NCBI GenBank assembly: GCA_963813435.1
Contig: CAWEYY010000002.1
Location: forward strand, 62,001 to 126,000
Length of the DNA: 64,000 bases
Direction of reading: 5' to 3'
Origin: AC-32 sp963813435
GTDB taxonomy: Bacteria > Actinomycetota > Thermoleophilia > Gaiellales > Gaiellaceae
Part shown: positions 51,920 to 60,628 of the stretch, piece by piece
Layout: each line of letters begins with the position of its first letter
How positions within the stretch are numbered: the first letter of the stretch is position 1
Program-made: the position numbers and the translations under genes
Notes under the pieces: model-generated
What the model saw: only the letters and a program-made list of their open reading frames with translations
What the model was told of the DNA's origin: nothing
The model's database searches: none

Positions 51920-53284
51920 CTACGGCACGATGTTGTGGTTCAGGTGGAAGACGTTGTCGGGGTCGTACTTCCGCTTCACCTCCACGAGCCGGTCGTAGTT
52001 CGGGCCGTAGGCGGCGCGGATCGCGTCGTCGGCCTGGTCGTCGCCGAGATAGTTGAGCCAGCGGCCGGTGCCGAAGTGCGGCCGTAGCGCCGCGAACGTC
52101 TCGCGGGTCCAGGCGATGTTCTTCTCGGTGTCGGCCGGATCGGTCCACTCGGACGGGAGGAGCAGGTTCCAGCCCTCGTCGCGGTGCGGGACCGCCGTGT
52201 CGGTGACGCCCACTCGGGTAACAGCGCCGTGGAAGTGCTCGAAGAGGACCACCGACATCGGCGAAGGGATCTCCGCGAACCGCTCGACGACGATGTCGAT
52301 CAGCTCGTCGGTCAGTCCCTTGACGAAGCTCGACATCCAGTAGTTGAGCGCTCCGGCCGGGTAGGCAGCATCGAGGATCGTGTTCATCACCGGGTAGGGC
52401 ATCGGGCCGACCTCGACCATCAGCGGCGAGCCCCAGGTCTTGAACGGCTCGAGGTCGCGCTCCGCCGTCTCGGCGTCGCCGGTGTGGAAGACGATCAGCG
52501 CGGCGAGCTTCATGCCGGAGCCATCGGGTGCGTGCACGAGGCCGGCGAAGACGCTCAGGTCGTCCGAGGCGCCCTGGATCGCGTCGCGGTAGAAGCGCAG
52601 CAGGTCGCCCGCGGCCTCGATCGGATGGGCGATCAGCCCGCCGACGACCATCTCGACAGGGTGCAGCTGGTACGTGAACGAGGTCGCGACGCCGAAGTTC
52701 CCGCCGCCGCCGCGCAGCGCCCAGAGGAGGTCGGGGTGCGAGTCGGCGTCGACGTTCAGCACCTCGCCGTCCGCGGTCACGAGCTCCACGGCGAGCAGGT
52801 TGTCGGCGGCGAGGCCGTGCTTGGCCATCAGCCAGCCGAGACCTCCGCCGAGCGTGTAGCCGGCGATCCCGGTCGACGAGATCGCGCCGCCGGTCACGCC
52901 CAGCCCGTGCTCGGCTGCCGCGTCGTTCAGCTCGCCCCAGAGCACGCCGCCCTCGGCCGTGGCAGTTCGCGCGTCCGGATCGATGGTGATCCCCTTCATC
53001 TCGGCGAGGTCGATCATCACCCCGCTGTCGGTCACGGCTCTGCCGGCGACGTTGTGGCCGCCTCCTCGGACCGACACCTCGAGCCCTGACTCGCGCGCAA
53101 ACGCAAGACCGTCGACCACGTCCTTCGTCGTCCGAGCGCGGACGATCACCGCGGGTCGGCGGTCGATGAGGCCGTTGTGCACCGCGCGTGCGGCGTCGTA
53201 GCCCGCGTCGTCCGGCCCCAGGACCGAACCGGAGATCTTCCCGCCGAGGTCGCTCACCACGCCGGGATCCAGAGTAGTGCTCAT
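51920..53284 (-). CDS. FAD-linked oxidoreductase, berberine-bridge-enzyme type
   Basis: A flavoprotein oxidase of the PCMH/BBE family (454 residues). The FAD domain has RPAVIVRARTTKDVVDGLAFARE, VSVRGGGHNVAGRAV (His for covalent FAD), GGVLWGELNDAAAEHGLGVTGGAISSTGIAGYTLGGGLGWL and LLWALRGGGGNFGVATSF. The C-terminal BBE segment ends YDPDNVFHLNHNI. The second covalent Cys seen in bicovalent members is not apparent. Substrate likely a sugar or aromatic alcohol. GGGGGG upstream of ATG 53284. Divergent from a tetR gene that probably regulates it. Confidence 0.87.
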   Translation of the reverse strand: MSTTLDPGVVSDLGGKISGSVLGPDDAGYDAARAVHNGLIDRRPAVIVRARTTKDVVDGLAFARESGLEVSVRGGGHNVAGRAVTDSGVMIDLAEMKGITIDPDARTATAEGGVLWGELNDAAAEHGLGVTGGAISSTGIAGYTLGGGLGWLMAKHGLAADNLLAVELVTADGEVLNVDADSHPDLLWALRGGGGNFGVATSFTYQLHPVEMVVGGLIAHPIEAAGDLLRFYRDAIQGASDDLSVFAGLVHAPDGSGMKLAALIVFHTGDAETAERDLEPFKTWGSPLMVEVGPMPYPVMNTILDAAYPAGALNYWMSSFVKGLTDELIDIVVERFAEIPSPMSVVLFEHFHGAVTRVGVTDTAVPHRDEGWNLLLPSEWTDPADTEKNIAWTRETFAALRPHFGTGRWLNYLGDDQADDAIRAAYGPNYDRLVEVKRKYDPDNVFHLNHNIVP

Positions 53285-53340
53285 ACAGTCGTCCCCCCTT
53301 CGATAAACAGCACGGTCGGTCGCTCTAAGATCAGTACTAT

Positions 53341-53360
53341 ACGAACGGTCGTGCTAACTT
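53341..53360 (+). promoter_or_regulatory. TetR operator and -10 in the divergent flavoprotein/tetR gap
   Basis: The near-palindrome ACGAACGGTCGT (53341-53352) sits next to TAACTT (53355-53360), which is 7 bases before the tetR GTG. A related sequence with ACGGTCGGTCG occurs near 53312 closer to the flavoprotein start. The layout fits autoregulation plus control of the divergent gene. TACTAT (53335-53340) is an alternative -10. Confidence 0.5.
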
Positions 53361-53367
53361 GTCAAGT

Positions 53368-53988
53368 GTGAGCGAGAGAGCGCCCACGCGTAGGCGGCGG
53401 AGCGACGGCGAGCGGAGCCGCGCCGCGATCCTCGACGAGGCGGCGCGGCTGGCCACGGTCGAGGGCATCGACGGGCTCTCCATCGGGCGGCTGGCAACAG
53501 CCGTCGGGATGAGCAAGAGCGGCCTCTTCGCCCACTTCGGCTCGAAGCAAGAGCTGCAGCTCGCGACGATCGAGACGGCGACGGACGTGTTCGTCGAGCG
53601 GGTGATCAGCCCGGCGCTCGCCGCTCCCACCGCGATCGAGCGCCTCCGAGAGCTCGTCGAGAACTTCCTCCGGTACATCCAGGAGGGCGTGTACCCGGGC
53701 GGATGCTTCTTCGCCTCGATCGCCGCCGAGATGGATACACGGCCGGGCCCGGTTCGAGACCTCGCGATCCAGCTCACCGACGGCTGGCTCAGTCAGCTCG
53801 AGGTCGCCGTCCGGGATGCGCAGGCCGAGGGAGACATCGACCCTTCCGAGGATCCCGAGGAGCTTGCGTTCGAGCTCGATGCCTACCTGCTGCTCGCCAA
53901 CGCGCAGTTCGTCGTCCGACAGGAGTGCGAGCCGATCGACCGCGCGCGACGCCTGATCGACCGCCGCCTCGCGGCAGCTGCTTCCTAG
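53368..53988 (+). CDS. TetR family transcriptional regulator
   Basis: The N-terminal helix-turn-helix is SRAAILDEAARLATVEGIDGLSIGRLATAVGMSKSGLFAHFGSKQELQLATI, typical of TetR proteins. The C-terminal ligand domain includes FLRYIQEGVYPGGCFFASIAAEMDTRPGPVRDLAI, a pattern found in TetR_C_6/7-like proteins. GTG at 53368 is preferred because of the nearby -10; a TTG at 53359 is possible. Length about 206. Likely represses the divergent flavoprotein gene. Confidence 0.88.
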   Translation: MSERAPTRRRRSDGERSRAAILDEAARLATVEGIDGLSIGRLATAVGMSKSGLFAHFGSKQELQLATIETATDVFVERVISPALAAPTAIERLRELVENFLRYIQEGVYPGGCFFASIAAEMDTRPGPVRDLAIQLTDGWLSQLEVAVRDAQAEGDIDPSEDPEELAFELDAYLLLANAQFVVRQECEPIDRARRLIDRRLAAAAS

Positions 53989-54929
53989 GAGACGATGAAG
54001 ACCGGCGTCCCGATGTGGACGCGGTCGAAGAGCCACTCCGCGTCCGGCACGTACATGCGGATGCAGCCGTGCGAGGCCGAATAGCCGATCGAGGCGGCGT
54101 CAGGCGTCCCGTGCATCCCGACGCCGGGCGCGTTCAGGCCCATCCACCGAGTGCCAAGCGGGTTGCCCGGCCCGGGCGGGATCGGCTTGAGGCCCTTCGC
54201 CCAGGGCGAGTCGGGCGGGATCCACCAGGGATTGCGCTGCATGTCGACGACGTGCCAGCTCCCAACCGGCGTCGGGTAGATCGACTGGCCCGTGGCGACC
54301 TTCAACGTCCGCACCGGACGGACGCCGTCGAAGACGTTCATGGTGTTCGTGCCGCGATGGACGACGACCACCGGGCCGAAGTGGTTCCGGGAGATCAGCG
54401 GCGCGACCGTCTTCGCGGCCGGCCGGATCGGCATGCGGCGGGCCAGGTTGAGCGCGGCCTCGATCCGCTGCTCGGTCTGCGGGAGCCTGATCTGCAGGCC
54501 CGGCTTGCCTGGGTGCAGCACGGGCGTCAGCTTCGACGTGAGGGTCGCGCTCGCGTTCACCGGATCCACCGAGAGCCTTCGGGCGAGCACCCGGGAGTAC
54601 GCGGCGACGCGGTCGCGGTCGATGCTTGCGTAGACGGCCACCTGCTGACCCGGTCGCGCCTGCAGGGCGCGCCCGAGCGTGCGGTTGACGTCGACGGTCG
54701 CGCCGAGCTCGGACGGGCTGATCCGCCAGTGCGTCCCGTAGAAGACGAAACGCAGCGGCCGGTTGTACGACCACGCGATCGCGGCTCTCGCCTTCTCGAC
54801 CGGGAGGTCGCCGATCCGGAGCCCGCCCACGGCGACGCCGCTCGGTACGACCCCGCCTCGCTGGGCGCTCGGCGCTGCGGCCCCCGAGGCGACTGCGACC
54901 AGTAGCACGACCAGTAGCAACCGCTTCAC
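53985..54929 (-). CDS. exported L,D-transpeptidase (YkuD domain)
   Basis: Forms 3-3 or related cross-links in peptidoglycan. A signal peptide (LLLVVLLVAVASGAAAPSA) is followed by a ~140-residue peptidoglycan-binding region and the C-terminal YkuD domain starting at PVVVVHRGTNTMNVFDGVRPVRTLKVATGQ. The active site is SASHGCIRM with catalytic Cys and the preceding His in GVGMHGTPD. Length 314. GTG start 7 bases after TACCAT. Its stop overlaps the tetR end by 4 bases. Confidence 0.92.
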   Translation of the reverse strand: MKRLLLVVLLVAVASGAAAPSAQRGGVVPSGVAVGGLRIGDLPVEKARAAIAWSYNRPLRFVFYGTHWRISPSELGATVDVNRTLGRALQARPGQQVAVYASIDRDRVAAYSRVLARRLSVDPVNASATLTSKLTPVLHPGKPGLQIRLPQTEQRIEAALNLARRMPIRPAAKTVAPLISRNHFGPVVVVHRGTNTMNVFDGVRPVRTLKVATGQSIYPTPVGSWHVVDMQRNPWWIPPDSPWAKGLKPIPPGPGNPLGTRWMGLNAPGVGMHGTPDAASIGYSASHGCIRMYVPDAEWLFDRVHIGTPVFIVS

Positions 54930-54976
54930 GACCCAGATGGTACGACTTCGGTGACACGGCGGGTAGGCTCGGCCGG

Positions 54977-55459
54977 ATGACGAGAGCGCTGTGGGCGCCG
55001 TGGCGCATGGAGTACATCAAGCAGGGCGACGAGGATGACGGCTGCGTGTTCTGCCGAGCCGCCGAGGCGAGCGACGAGGACGGGCTGGTCGTTCACCGCG
55101 GCGAGCGCGGGTTCGTGCTCCTCAACAAGTTCCCCTACTCCTCCGGCCACCTGATGGCTGCGCCGTACCGACACGTGGGCAACATCGCCGACCTCGAGGA
55201 CGCGGAGGTGCTCGAGCTGCACCGGCTGGCCGAAGGCGGTATGGCCGCTCTGGCCGAGGTCTACGCGCCGCAGGGTTACAACCTGGGCTGGAACCTCGGC
55301 CGCATCGCGGGCGCCGGAATCCTCGACCACGTCCATCTCCACGTCGTCCCGCGCTGGGCCGGCGACACGAATTTCATGCCGGTGCTGGCGGACGTGAAGG
55401 TGATCCCGGAGCACCTCGCGGAGACGCGCCGGCGCCTCGCCGCCGCCTGGCCACGGTGA
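54977..55459 (+). CDS. HIT domain protein (AP4A phosphorylase type)
   Basis: A histidine-triad hydrolase or phosphorylase of 160 residues. N-terminal LWAPWRMEYIKQGDEDDGCVFCRAAE, including the WAPWRMEYI motif of Rv2613c-like diadenosine tetraphosphate phosphorylases and a CxxC zinc knuckle, precedes FVLLNKFPYSSGHLMAAPYRHV and the triad HVHLHVVPRW. Substrates are likely dinucleoside polyphosphates. ATG at 54977 lies 7 bases after TAGGCT, consistent with a leaderless mRNA. Confidence 0.9.
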   Translation: MTRALWAPWRMEYIKQGDEDDGCVFCRAAEASDEDGLVVHRGERGFVLLNKFPYSSGHLMAAPYRHVGNIADLEDAEVLELHRLAEGGMAALAEVYAPQGYNLGWNLGRIAGAGILDHVHLHVVPRWAGDTNFMPVLADVKVIPEHLAETRRRLAAAWPR

Positions 55460-55495
55460 CGTAGGCCCCGACGCAAGGCACTCGGTGAGCCGCCG

Positions 55496-55700
55496 CTACT
55501 CCGGCCTTCCTGCGCCCGCTTCGAGCTGGCGTTCCCAGTCCGCCTCGTCGTAGTGGCCGAGCGATGCCGGAGATCAGAGCGTCGTCGCCTATCGTCCACT
55601 CCTCGAACCCGCTGATGCTCACCTGCCGCCCGGTGCCGCCGGGGTCCATGTTCGTGCCCGTGAGCGTCCAGTGCGCTCGGAGGTGTACAGACTCTTGCTC
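55496..55700 (-). pseudogene. 3' fragment of a SnoaL-like gene
   Basis: In one frame the minus strand reads AHWTLTGTNMDPGGTGRQVS and then ISGFEEWTIGDDALI; after a one-base shift near 55565 it continues SLGHYDEADWERQLEAGAG to a stop. This is the C-terminal third of a SnoaL-like NTF2-fold protein. Its upstream part is missing: the fragment meets the MMPL stop codon at 55701-55703. It looks like a gene remnant left by a rearrangement. Confidence 0.6.
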
Positions 55701-57746
55701 CTAACGCAGCGGCGCGGGCCACCACGTCCGCTCGCCGAGCTCGAATGTCAGCGCAGGCACGAGGACCGACCGGACGACAAGCGTGTCCAGGAGCACTCCG
55801 AGCGCAACGGTGACGCCCAGCTGCGTGAGCGGTATCAGCGGCAGCACTCCGAGCACGGCGAACGTCCCGGCGAGCACGACGCCCGCAGAGGTGATCACGC
55901 CACCGGTGACCGCGAGCGCGGCAAGCATGGCGTCGCGCGTAGCCATCCCGTGCGCCTCCTCGCGCACCCGAGCCATCAGAAAGATGTTGTAGTCGACCCC
56001 GAGCGCAACGAGGAAGATGAACGCGAAGAGCGGATAGCTCGGATCCTCGCCCGGAAAGTCCGCGAACGCCTCCAAGACGAGCAGGGACAGCCCGATCGCC
56101 GCGAAGAACGACAGCACGACGGTTGCCATCAGCATCGCGGGCGCGACGACCGCACGCAACAGACCGACGAGGATCGCGAAGACGACGAGCAGCACGAGCG
56201 GGACGAGCAGCCGCGTGTCGCGCCGCGTCGCCGAGCGCACGTCCGCCTCTTCCGCGGTCGAGCCGCCGACGAGGACGGCATCCCCTCCGACCGCGCGGAG
56301 ATCGCGGCGCAGCGTCGCTATCGCCGCATAGCCCGCCTTGCTGAACGGATCGGCGGCAATCGTGACATCGAAGCGCGTACCGGGCCCGCCGCTCTCGGAG
56401 CGGCCAACGGACACGACGGCATCGGATGCAGCAGCCGCCCGGCGAACCACACCGACCTTTTCCCGGTCGGTGACGAGCACGACGGTCGGAGCGCTCGCGC
56501 CGGCCGGGAACGAGCGGTCGATGAGCTCCTGTCCCTGGACCGACTCCACCTTCCCGCGAAAGATGTCGGCGGTCGTCAGCTTGTCGTCGAGGGTCAGCGC
56601 CCCGACCGCGACGGCGCCCAGCGCCAACGCCGTCACGATCCAGACGAGACGGTGGCGGCACTCGATCCAGTCGCCAAGCCGGCGCCATACGCCGCCCCGC
56701 GCTGTCTCCTCGGACCCCACCCGCGGAACGAACGGCCAGAAGGCCGGCCGGCCACCGATCAAGAGGAGCGCAGGGAGAACGGTGAGCATGGCGACGGCCG
56801 CCACGGCGACGCCCATCGCGCCCACCGGGCCGAGTCCGGCGGTCGAGTTGACCGCGGCGAGCGAGAGACACAAGAGGGCGGCGACGACGGTCGCAGCCGA
56901 CGCGAAGATCGCGGGCCCGGCCTGACGTACGGCCACCCGCATCGCCTCGTGTTTGTCTTCGACGACCCGCAGCTCCTCTCGGTAGCGCGCCGTGAGCAGC
57001 AGCGCGTAGTCGGTGCCCGCCCCGAAAACGAGCACGAGCAGGATCCCTCCGACCTGGCCGTTGATGACGACGCCGTTGGAGGCGAGCACATACCCGAGAC
57101 CGCGCACCACCGACTCCGCCAGGATCACCGCGAGGAGCGGCAGGAACCAGAAGATAGGGCTGCGGTAGATGATCACGAGGAGGAAGAACACGAGACCGGC
57201 GGTCGCGAAGAGCAGCGTCGAGTTGATGCCTTCGAACGCCTTGCTTGCGTCAGCCGAGAAACCGGCGGGCCCAGTCACCTTCGCTTCGAGGCCCGGCGGT
57301 AGGTCCTTCGCCGCGATCTCGCGAATTGCGGCGACTGCGTCGATGAGCACGTCCTCTTCCCCGCGAGCGACGATCGGCGCGGCCAGCGTAGCCCCCTGCC
57401 CGTCCTTCGAGAAGACGGGCGGCGTCACCGTGGCGACGCCTTCGATGTCAGCAGCCAGGATCGATGCGCGCCGCTCGGAGACGGCCGCACGGGTTCGCGC
57501 ACCGAAGCCGTCGGCGTCGTTGTACACGATGATCGCCGGCGTCGATTGCCCCGAGGCGAAACCGTCAGAGGCCTTCAGAACCCGCACCGACTCCGCGTTT
57601 CCGGGCAGGAAGCTCGACGGCTCGTTCTTCTGCGCAGACTCGAACTTGCCGGCGAGCGGGCCGAGCCCGGCGGCGAGCACGAGCCAGAGCGCGAGGACGA
57701 GGAACTTCGAGCGACGGCCCGAGACGAGCGCGGCGAGTTTCGACAT
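55701..57746 (-). CDS. MMPL/RND family membrane transporter
   Basis: A 681-residue MMPL protein with two repeats of TM helices. TM1 is FLVLALWLVLAAGLGPLAG, followed by a first extracellular domain, the RND-type bundle with VFGAGTDYALLLTARYREEL, a second TM at IVTALALGAVAVGALTLDD, a second extracellular domain and the mirrored FLVALGVDYNIFLMARVREEAHGMATRDAML, whose Asp-Tyr pairs are the proton relay. MMPL proteins export lipids or siderophores in actinobacteria. TAGCCT lies 9 bases before the ATG at 57746; TTG 57749 is also possible. Confidence 0.92.
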   Translation of the reverse strand: MSKLAALVSGRRSKFLVLALWLVLAAGLGPLAGKFESAQKNEPSSFLPGNAESVRVLKASDGFASGQSTPAIIVYNDADGFGARTRAAVSERRASILAADIEGVATVTPPVFSKDGQGATLAAPIVARGEEDVLIDAVAAIREIAAKDLPPGLEAKVTGPAGFSADASKAFEGINSTLLFATAGLVFFLLVIIYRSPIFWFLPLLAVILAESVVRGLGYVLASNGVVINGQVGGILLVLVFGAGTDYALLLTARYREELRVVEDKHEAMRVAVRQAGPAIFASAATVVAALLCLSLAAVNSTAGLGPVGAMGVAVAAVAMLTVLPALLLIGGRPAFWPFVPRVGSEETARGGVWRRLGDWIECRHRLVWIVTALALGAVAVGALTLDDKLTTADIFRGKVESVQGQELIDRSFPAGASAPTVVLVTDREKVGVVRRAAAASDAVVSVGRSESGGPGTRFDVTIAADPFSKAGYAAIATLRRDLRAVGGDAVLVGGSTAEEADVRSATRRDTRLLVPLVLLVVFAILVGLLRAVVAPAMLMATVVLSFFAAIGLSLLVLEAFADFPGEDPSYPLFAFIFLVALGVDYNIFLMARVREEAHGMATRDAMLAALAVTGGVITSAGVVLAGTFAVLGVLPLIPLTQLGVTVALGVLLDTLVVRSVLVPALTFELGERTWWPAPLR

Positions 57747-57869
57747 CAATCGACGAGGCTAGCCGAGTCGGGTGCGTGGCTCATCGTGCGGATTGAACGA
57801 CGGCGCGCTCGGGCGATCCAAGCTACAGGCGCCTCTCTTCAGAACGGACTCCGAGCTCCAGGCGGATCC

Positions 57870-59030
57870 TTACCCCAGGAGCTCGGCAACCGCTTCGATC
57901 GTGCGGTCGATCTCCTCGTCGCCGTGGGCGGTGGAGAGGAACATCGCCTCGTTCTGCGACGGGGCGAGGTAGATCCCGCGCCCGAGCAGGTGCCGGAAGA
58001 GCGCCGGGTAGTCGTCGACGAACAGCGTCGCTATCGCGCCGACCCGCTCGAAGCGGCCGTACGCGCCGAGTGCGTCGAGCCGGCGGCCCTTCGCTTCGAG
58101 CTCGTCGTAGACCTCGGGCGTGAGCCTGCGTAGGACCGAGAGCCCGGCCGCCGTCGCGAGCGGGTTCCCGGAGAGTGTGCCCGCCTGGTAGACGTCTCCG
58201 ACCGGCGCGAGGCGCTCCATCAGCTCGGCCGGGCCACCGAACGCCGCGAGCGGGAGCCCGCCGCCGACGATCTTCCCGAGCACGGTCAGGTCGGGGAGCA
58301 CGTCGTAGCGCTCCTGCGCGCCTCCCCGTGCGACGCGGAAGCCTGTGATCACCTCGTCGAAGACGAGCAGCGCGCCGCTGTCGTCGCACAGCCGCCGGAG
58401 GCCTTCGAGGAACCCGCCGGCCGGCGGGACGACGCCCATGTTTCCCGCAACCGGCTCGACGAACACGCACGCCGCGCCCTCGATCTCGCGCTCCACGGCG
58501 TCGAGGTCGTTGTACGGGACGACGTGCCCCTCGCCCCGGGCGTCGATCCCGAGCGTCCGCACTCCGGAGCCCGCCTCCGAGAGGAAGGGGTCAGCGTGTC
58601 CGTGGTAACAGCCTGCGAACCGGATGAACGGCTCGCGCCCCGTCGCCGCGCGGGCCAGCCGCAGCGCCGTCATCGCCGCCTCGGTCCCGGACGAGACGAG
58701 GCGAACCATCTCGACCGACGGCACGGCCTCGACGATCTCCTCCGCGAGCTCGACCTCGCGCTCGGTCGCCGTGCCGAAGGTCGTGCCCTCGCGCGCGGCG
58801 GCGATCACCGCCTCCACCGTCTCCGGGTCGGCGTGGCCGAAGATCAGCGGCCCCCACGAGAGCACCCAGTCGACGTAGCGGCGGCCCTCCGCGTCCTCGA
58901 GGTACGCCCCCTCCCCACGCCGGGCGAACAGCGGCTCCTCGAGCCCCACGGCCTTCATCGCACGTACCGGGGAGTTGACGCCGCCCGGAATGACCTTCAG
59001 CGCCCGCGCGTAGAGCTCGCGCGTCGTCAC
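57870..59030 (-). CDS. hemL: glutamate-1-semialdehyde 2,1-aminomutase
   Basis: PLP enzyme making 5-aminolevulinate from glutamate-1-semialdehyde. Text includes IPGGVNSPVRAMKAVG, YLEDAEGRRYVDWVLSWGPLIFGHADP, VRLVSSGTEAAMTALRLAR, FAGCYHGHAD, LLVFDEVITGFRVA and the PLP lysine in DLTVLGKIVGGGLPLAAFGG. At 386 residues it is somewhat shorter than the norm (~430). GTG start overlaps the hemA stop as GTGA. Confidence 0.95.
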   Translation of the reverse strand: MTTRELYARALKVIPGGVNSPVRAMKAVGLEEPLFARRGEGAYLEDAEGRRYVDWVLSWGPLIFGHADPETVEAVIAAAREGTTFGTATEREVELAEEIVEAVPSVEMVRLVSSGTEAAMTALRLARAATGREPFIRFAGCYHGHADPFLSEAGSGVRTLGIDARGEGHVVPYNDLDAVEREIEGAACVFVEPVAGNMGVVPPAGGFLEGLRRLCDDSGALLVFDEVITGFRVARGGAQERYDVLPDLTVLGKIVGGGLPLAAFGGPAELMERLAPVGDVYQAGTLSGNPLATAAGLSVLRRLTPEVYDELEAKGRRLDALGAYGRFERVGAIATLFVDDYPALFRHLLGRGIYLAPSQNEAMFLSTAHGDEEIDRTIEAVAELLG

Positions 59031-60229
59031 TCGCCGTCGTCGCGGAGGGCGAAGAGCTCGCGCAGCGGCTCCGAGCCGGTTTCCTTGGCGTGGACGGTCG
59101 GCGCGTGGAGGAGCTTGTTGACGATCTGCGCGGTCAGCGTCTCGACGGTCTTGCGCTCTCGGGGAGAGAGCTCGGCGAGGCGCGGCTCGGCGCGCGCGAG
59201 CTCCTCCTCGCGGATCTCGGCCGCGCGGCGCCTCAACGCGGCGATTGCAGGCGCGGCCCCGCGGGAGCGGCGCCAGTCGGCAAAGCGCTCGGCCTCCTCG
59301 GCGACGATCCGCTCGGCCTCGCGAATGTCTTCCTCGCGCCCGACGAGGCCCTCGCCGAGCGCGTCGATGTCGTGAAGCGTGCAGCCCTCGAGCTTCCCGA
59401 TCTCGGGATCGAGGTCTCGCGGGACCGCGATGTCGATCAGCACGAGCGGCTTCGTCCGCGGCTGAACGGCCTCGGCGTGCAGGATCGGATACGGGCAGCG
59501 GGTCGCCGAGAGGACGAGGTCCGCGTCGATCAGCTCGACGGCGACGGCGTCAAACGGCGCGGCCCGGCCCCCGACCCGCTCCGCCAGCTCACGCGCGCTC
59601 TCGAGCGTTCGGCTGGCGATGACCACCTCGGCGCCGCGGGCCTTGAGGCTGCGCGCAGAAAACTCGCTCATCTTCCCGGCGCCGAAGATCAGCGCACGGG
59701 CGTGCTCGAGGCCCCCGAGCTCACTCGCGGCCAGCTCTACCGCAGAGGTCGCGACAGACTCGGGCATCTCCGCGAGCCTCGCCTCGGTGCGAACGCGCTT
59801 GCCCGCGTGGAGCGCGTCCTCGAAGAGTCGGTTCAGCAACGCGTCGGTCGCGCCCGCGCCGAGCGCAGCCTCGTACGCCAGGCGCACCTGGCCGAGAATC
59901 TCCGCCTCGCCCGGGACGAGCGAGTCGAGCCCGGCCGCAACGCGAAAGAGATGGTCGACCGCCTCTTCGCCCTCCCAGACCGCCAACACCCCGTCGAGGT
60001 TCAGGCCGGATCTGCGCTCGAGCGCGGCGCGCACGGCCGCCGGGTCGCCGCCCGGCGTGTAGACCTCGGTGCGGTTGCAGGTCGAGAGCACGACGCCGCC
60101 GAGCTCCTTCGCGAGCTCGATCTCCCGCCCGTCCGCGAGGAAGAGCCGCTCCCGCACCTCGAGCGGCGCAGTGTGGTGAGAGACGCCGACCGCGAGCGGC
60201 CGGTTCTCGGAGAAGGAGTCAGAAGTCAC
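59027..60229 (-). CDS. hemA: glutamyl-tRNA reductase
   Basis: Reduces glutamyl-tRNA to glutamate-1-semialdehyde, the first step of C5 tetrapyrrole synthesis. The active-site Cys is in LSTCNRTEVY; VGVSHHTAPLEVRERL is the N-terminal signature; the NADPH domain has ALIFGAGKMSEFSARSLKARGAEVVIASRTLE, and the dimerisation helix is at the C-terminus. Length 400 is normal. GTG start. It is followed directly by hemL without the usual hemC/hemD/hemB genes. Confidence 0.95.
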   Translation of the reverse strand: MTSDSFSENRPLAVGVSHHTAPLEVRERLFLADGREIELAKELGGVVLSTCNRTEVYTPGGDPAAVRAALERRSGLNLDGVLAVWEGEEAVDHLFRVAAGLDSLVPGEAEILGQVRLAYEAALGAGATDALLNRLFEDALHAGKRVRTEARLAEMPESVATSAVELAASELGGLEHARALIFGAGKMSEFSARSLKARGAEVVIASRTLESARELAERVGGRAAPFDAVAVELIDADLVLSATRCPYPILHAEAVQPRTKPLVLIDIAVPRDLDPEIGKLEGCTLHDIDALGEGLVGREEDIREAERIVAEEAERFADWRRSRGAAPAIAALRRRAAEIREEELARAEPRLAELSPRERKTVETLTAQIVNKLLHAPTVHAKETGSEPLRELFALRDDGE

Positions 60230-60303
60230 CTCGGATAGGCCTCGGAGCAGGCGAAACGCGCCGGCGGCGATGCTACCAGCGGCCGGGAAGCCAAGGGTTG
60301 CCC

Positions 60304-60582
60304 CTAGTAGCTCGCCTCGTCGGCGATCTCCACCACTGCCAGCGGCGTCTTCACGGTGACCTCATCCAAGGCTCCGGAGGCGAGAAGGCGCTCCCGAAAC
60401 GCCTTGGCGTCCTCCGCAGAGGCGAACTCGACTCGCACGAACACCTCGTTCGGGTTGTCGATGCTCCGAGAGAGCACGTGGCCCTTGGCCACCTCCCTGC
60501 GTCCCCCCGGATCCGCGTCGAACGTCTCGCGCTTCCACGTATCGAAGTCGTCCACCTCGTAGTGCCCCAGCAAGAGCGTCAT
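60304..60582 (-). CDS. small dimeric alpha/beta-barrel-like protein
   Basis: A 92-residue protein with the alternating pattern of ferredoxin-like dimeric barrels: strand LLLGHYEVDDFDTWKRETF, LSRSIDNPNEVFVRVEFASAEDAKAFRERLLASGALDEVTVK and VVEIADEASY. It resembles actinobacterial conserved hypothetical proteins related to ABM-type monooxygenases, without assigned chemistry. GAGGA lies about 6 bases before the ATG at 60582, fixing the start. Confidence 0.75.
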   Translation of the reverse strand: MTLLLGHYEVDDFDTWKRETFDADPGGRREVAKGHVLSRSIDNPNEVFVRVEFASAEDAKAFRERLLASGALDEVTVKTPLAVVEIADEASY

Positions 60583-60628
60583 GGCGCTTCCTCCTCAAAG
60601 GCTTGCCGTCGACGCAACTGTAACTCCG

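Noticed and set aside
55374..55649. 91-codon minus-strand ORF as a complete gene
   Set aside because: Its first half is a SnoaL-like fragment and the rest is out of frame and antisense to the HIT gene; better described as a remnant.
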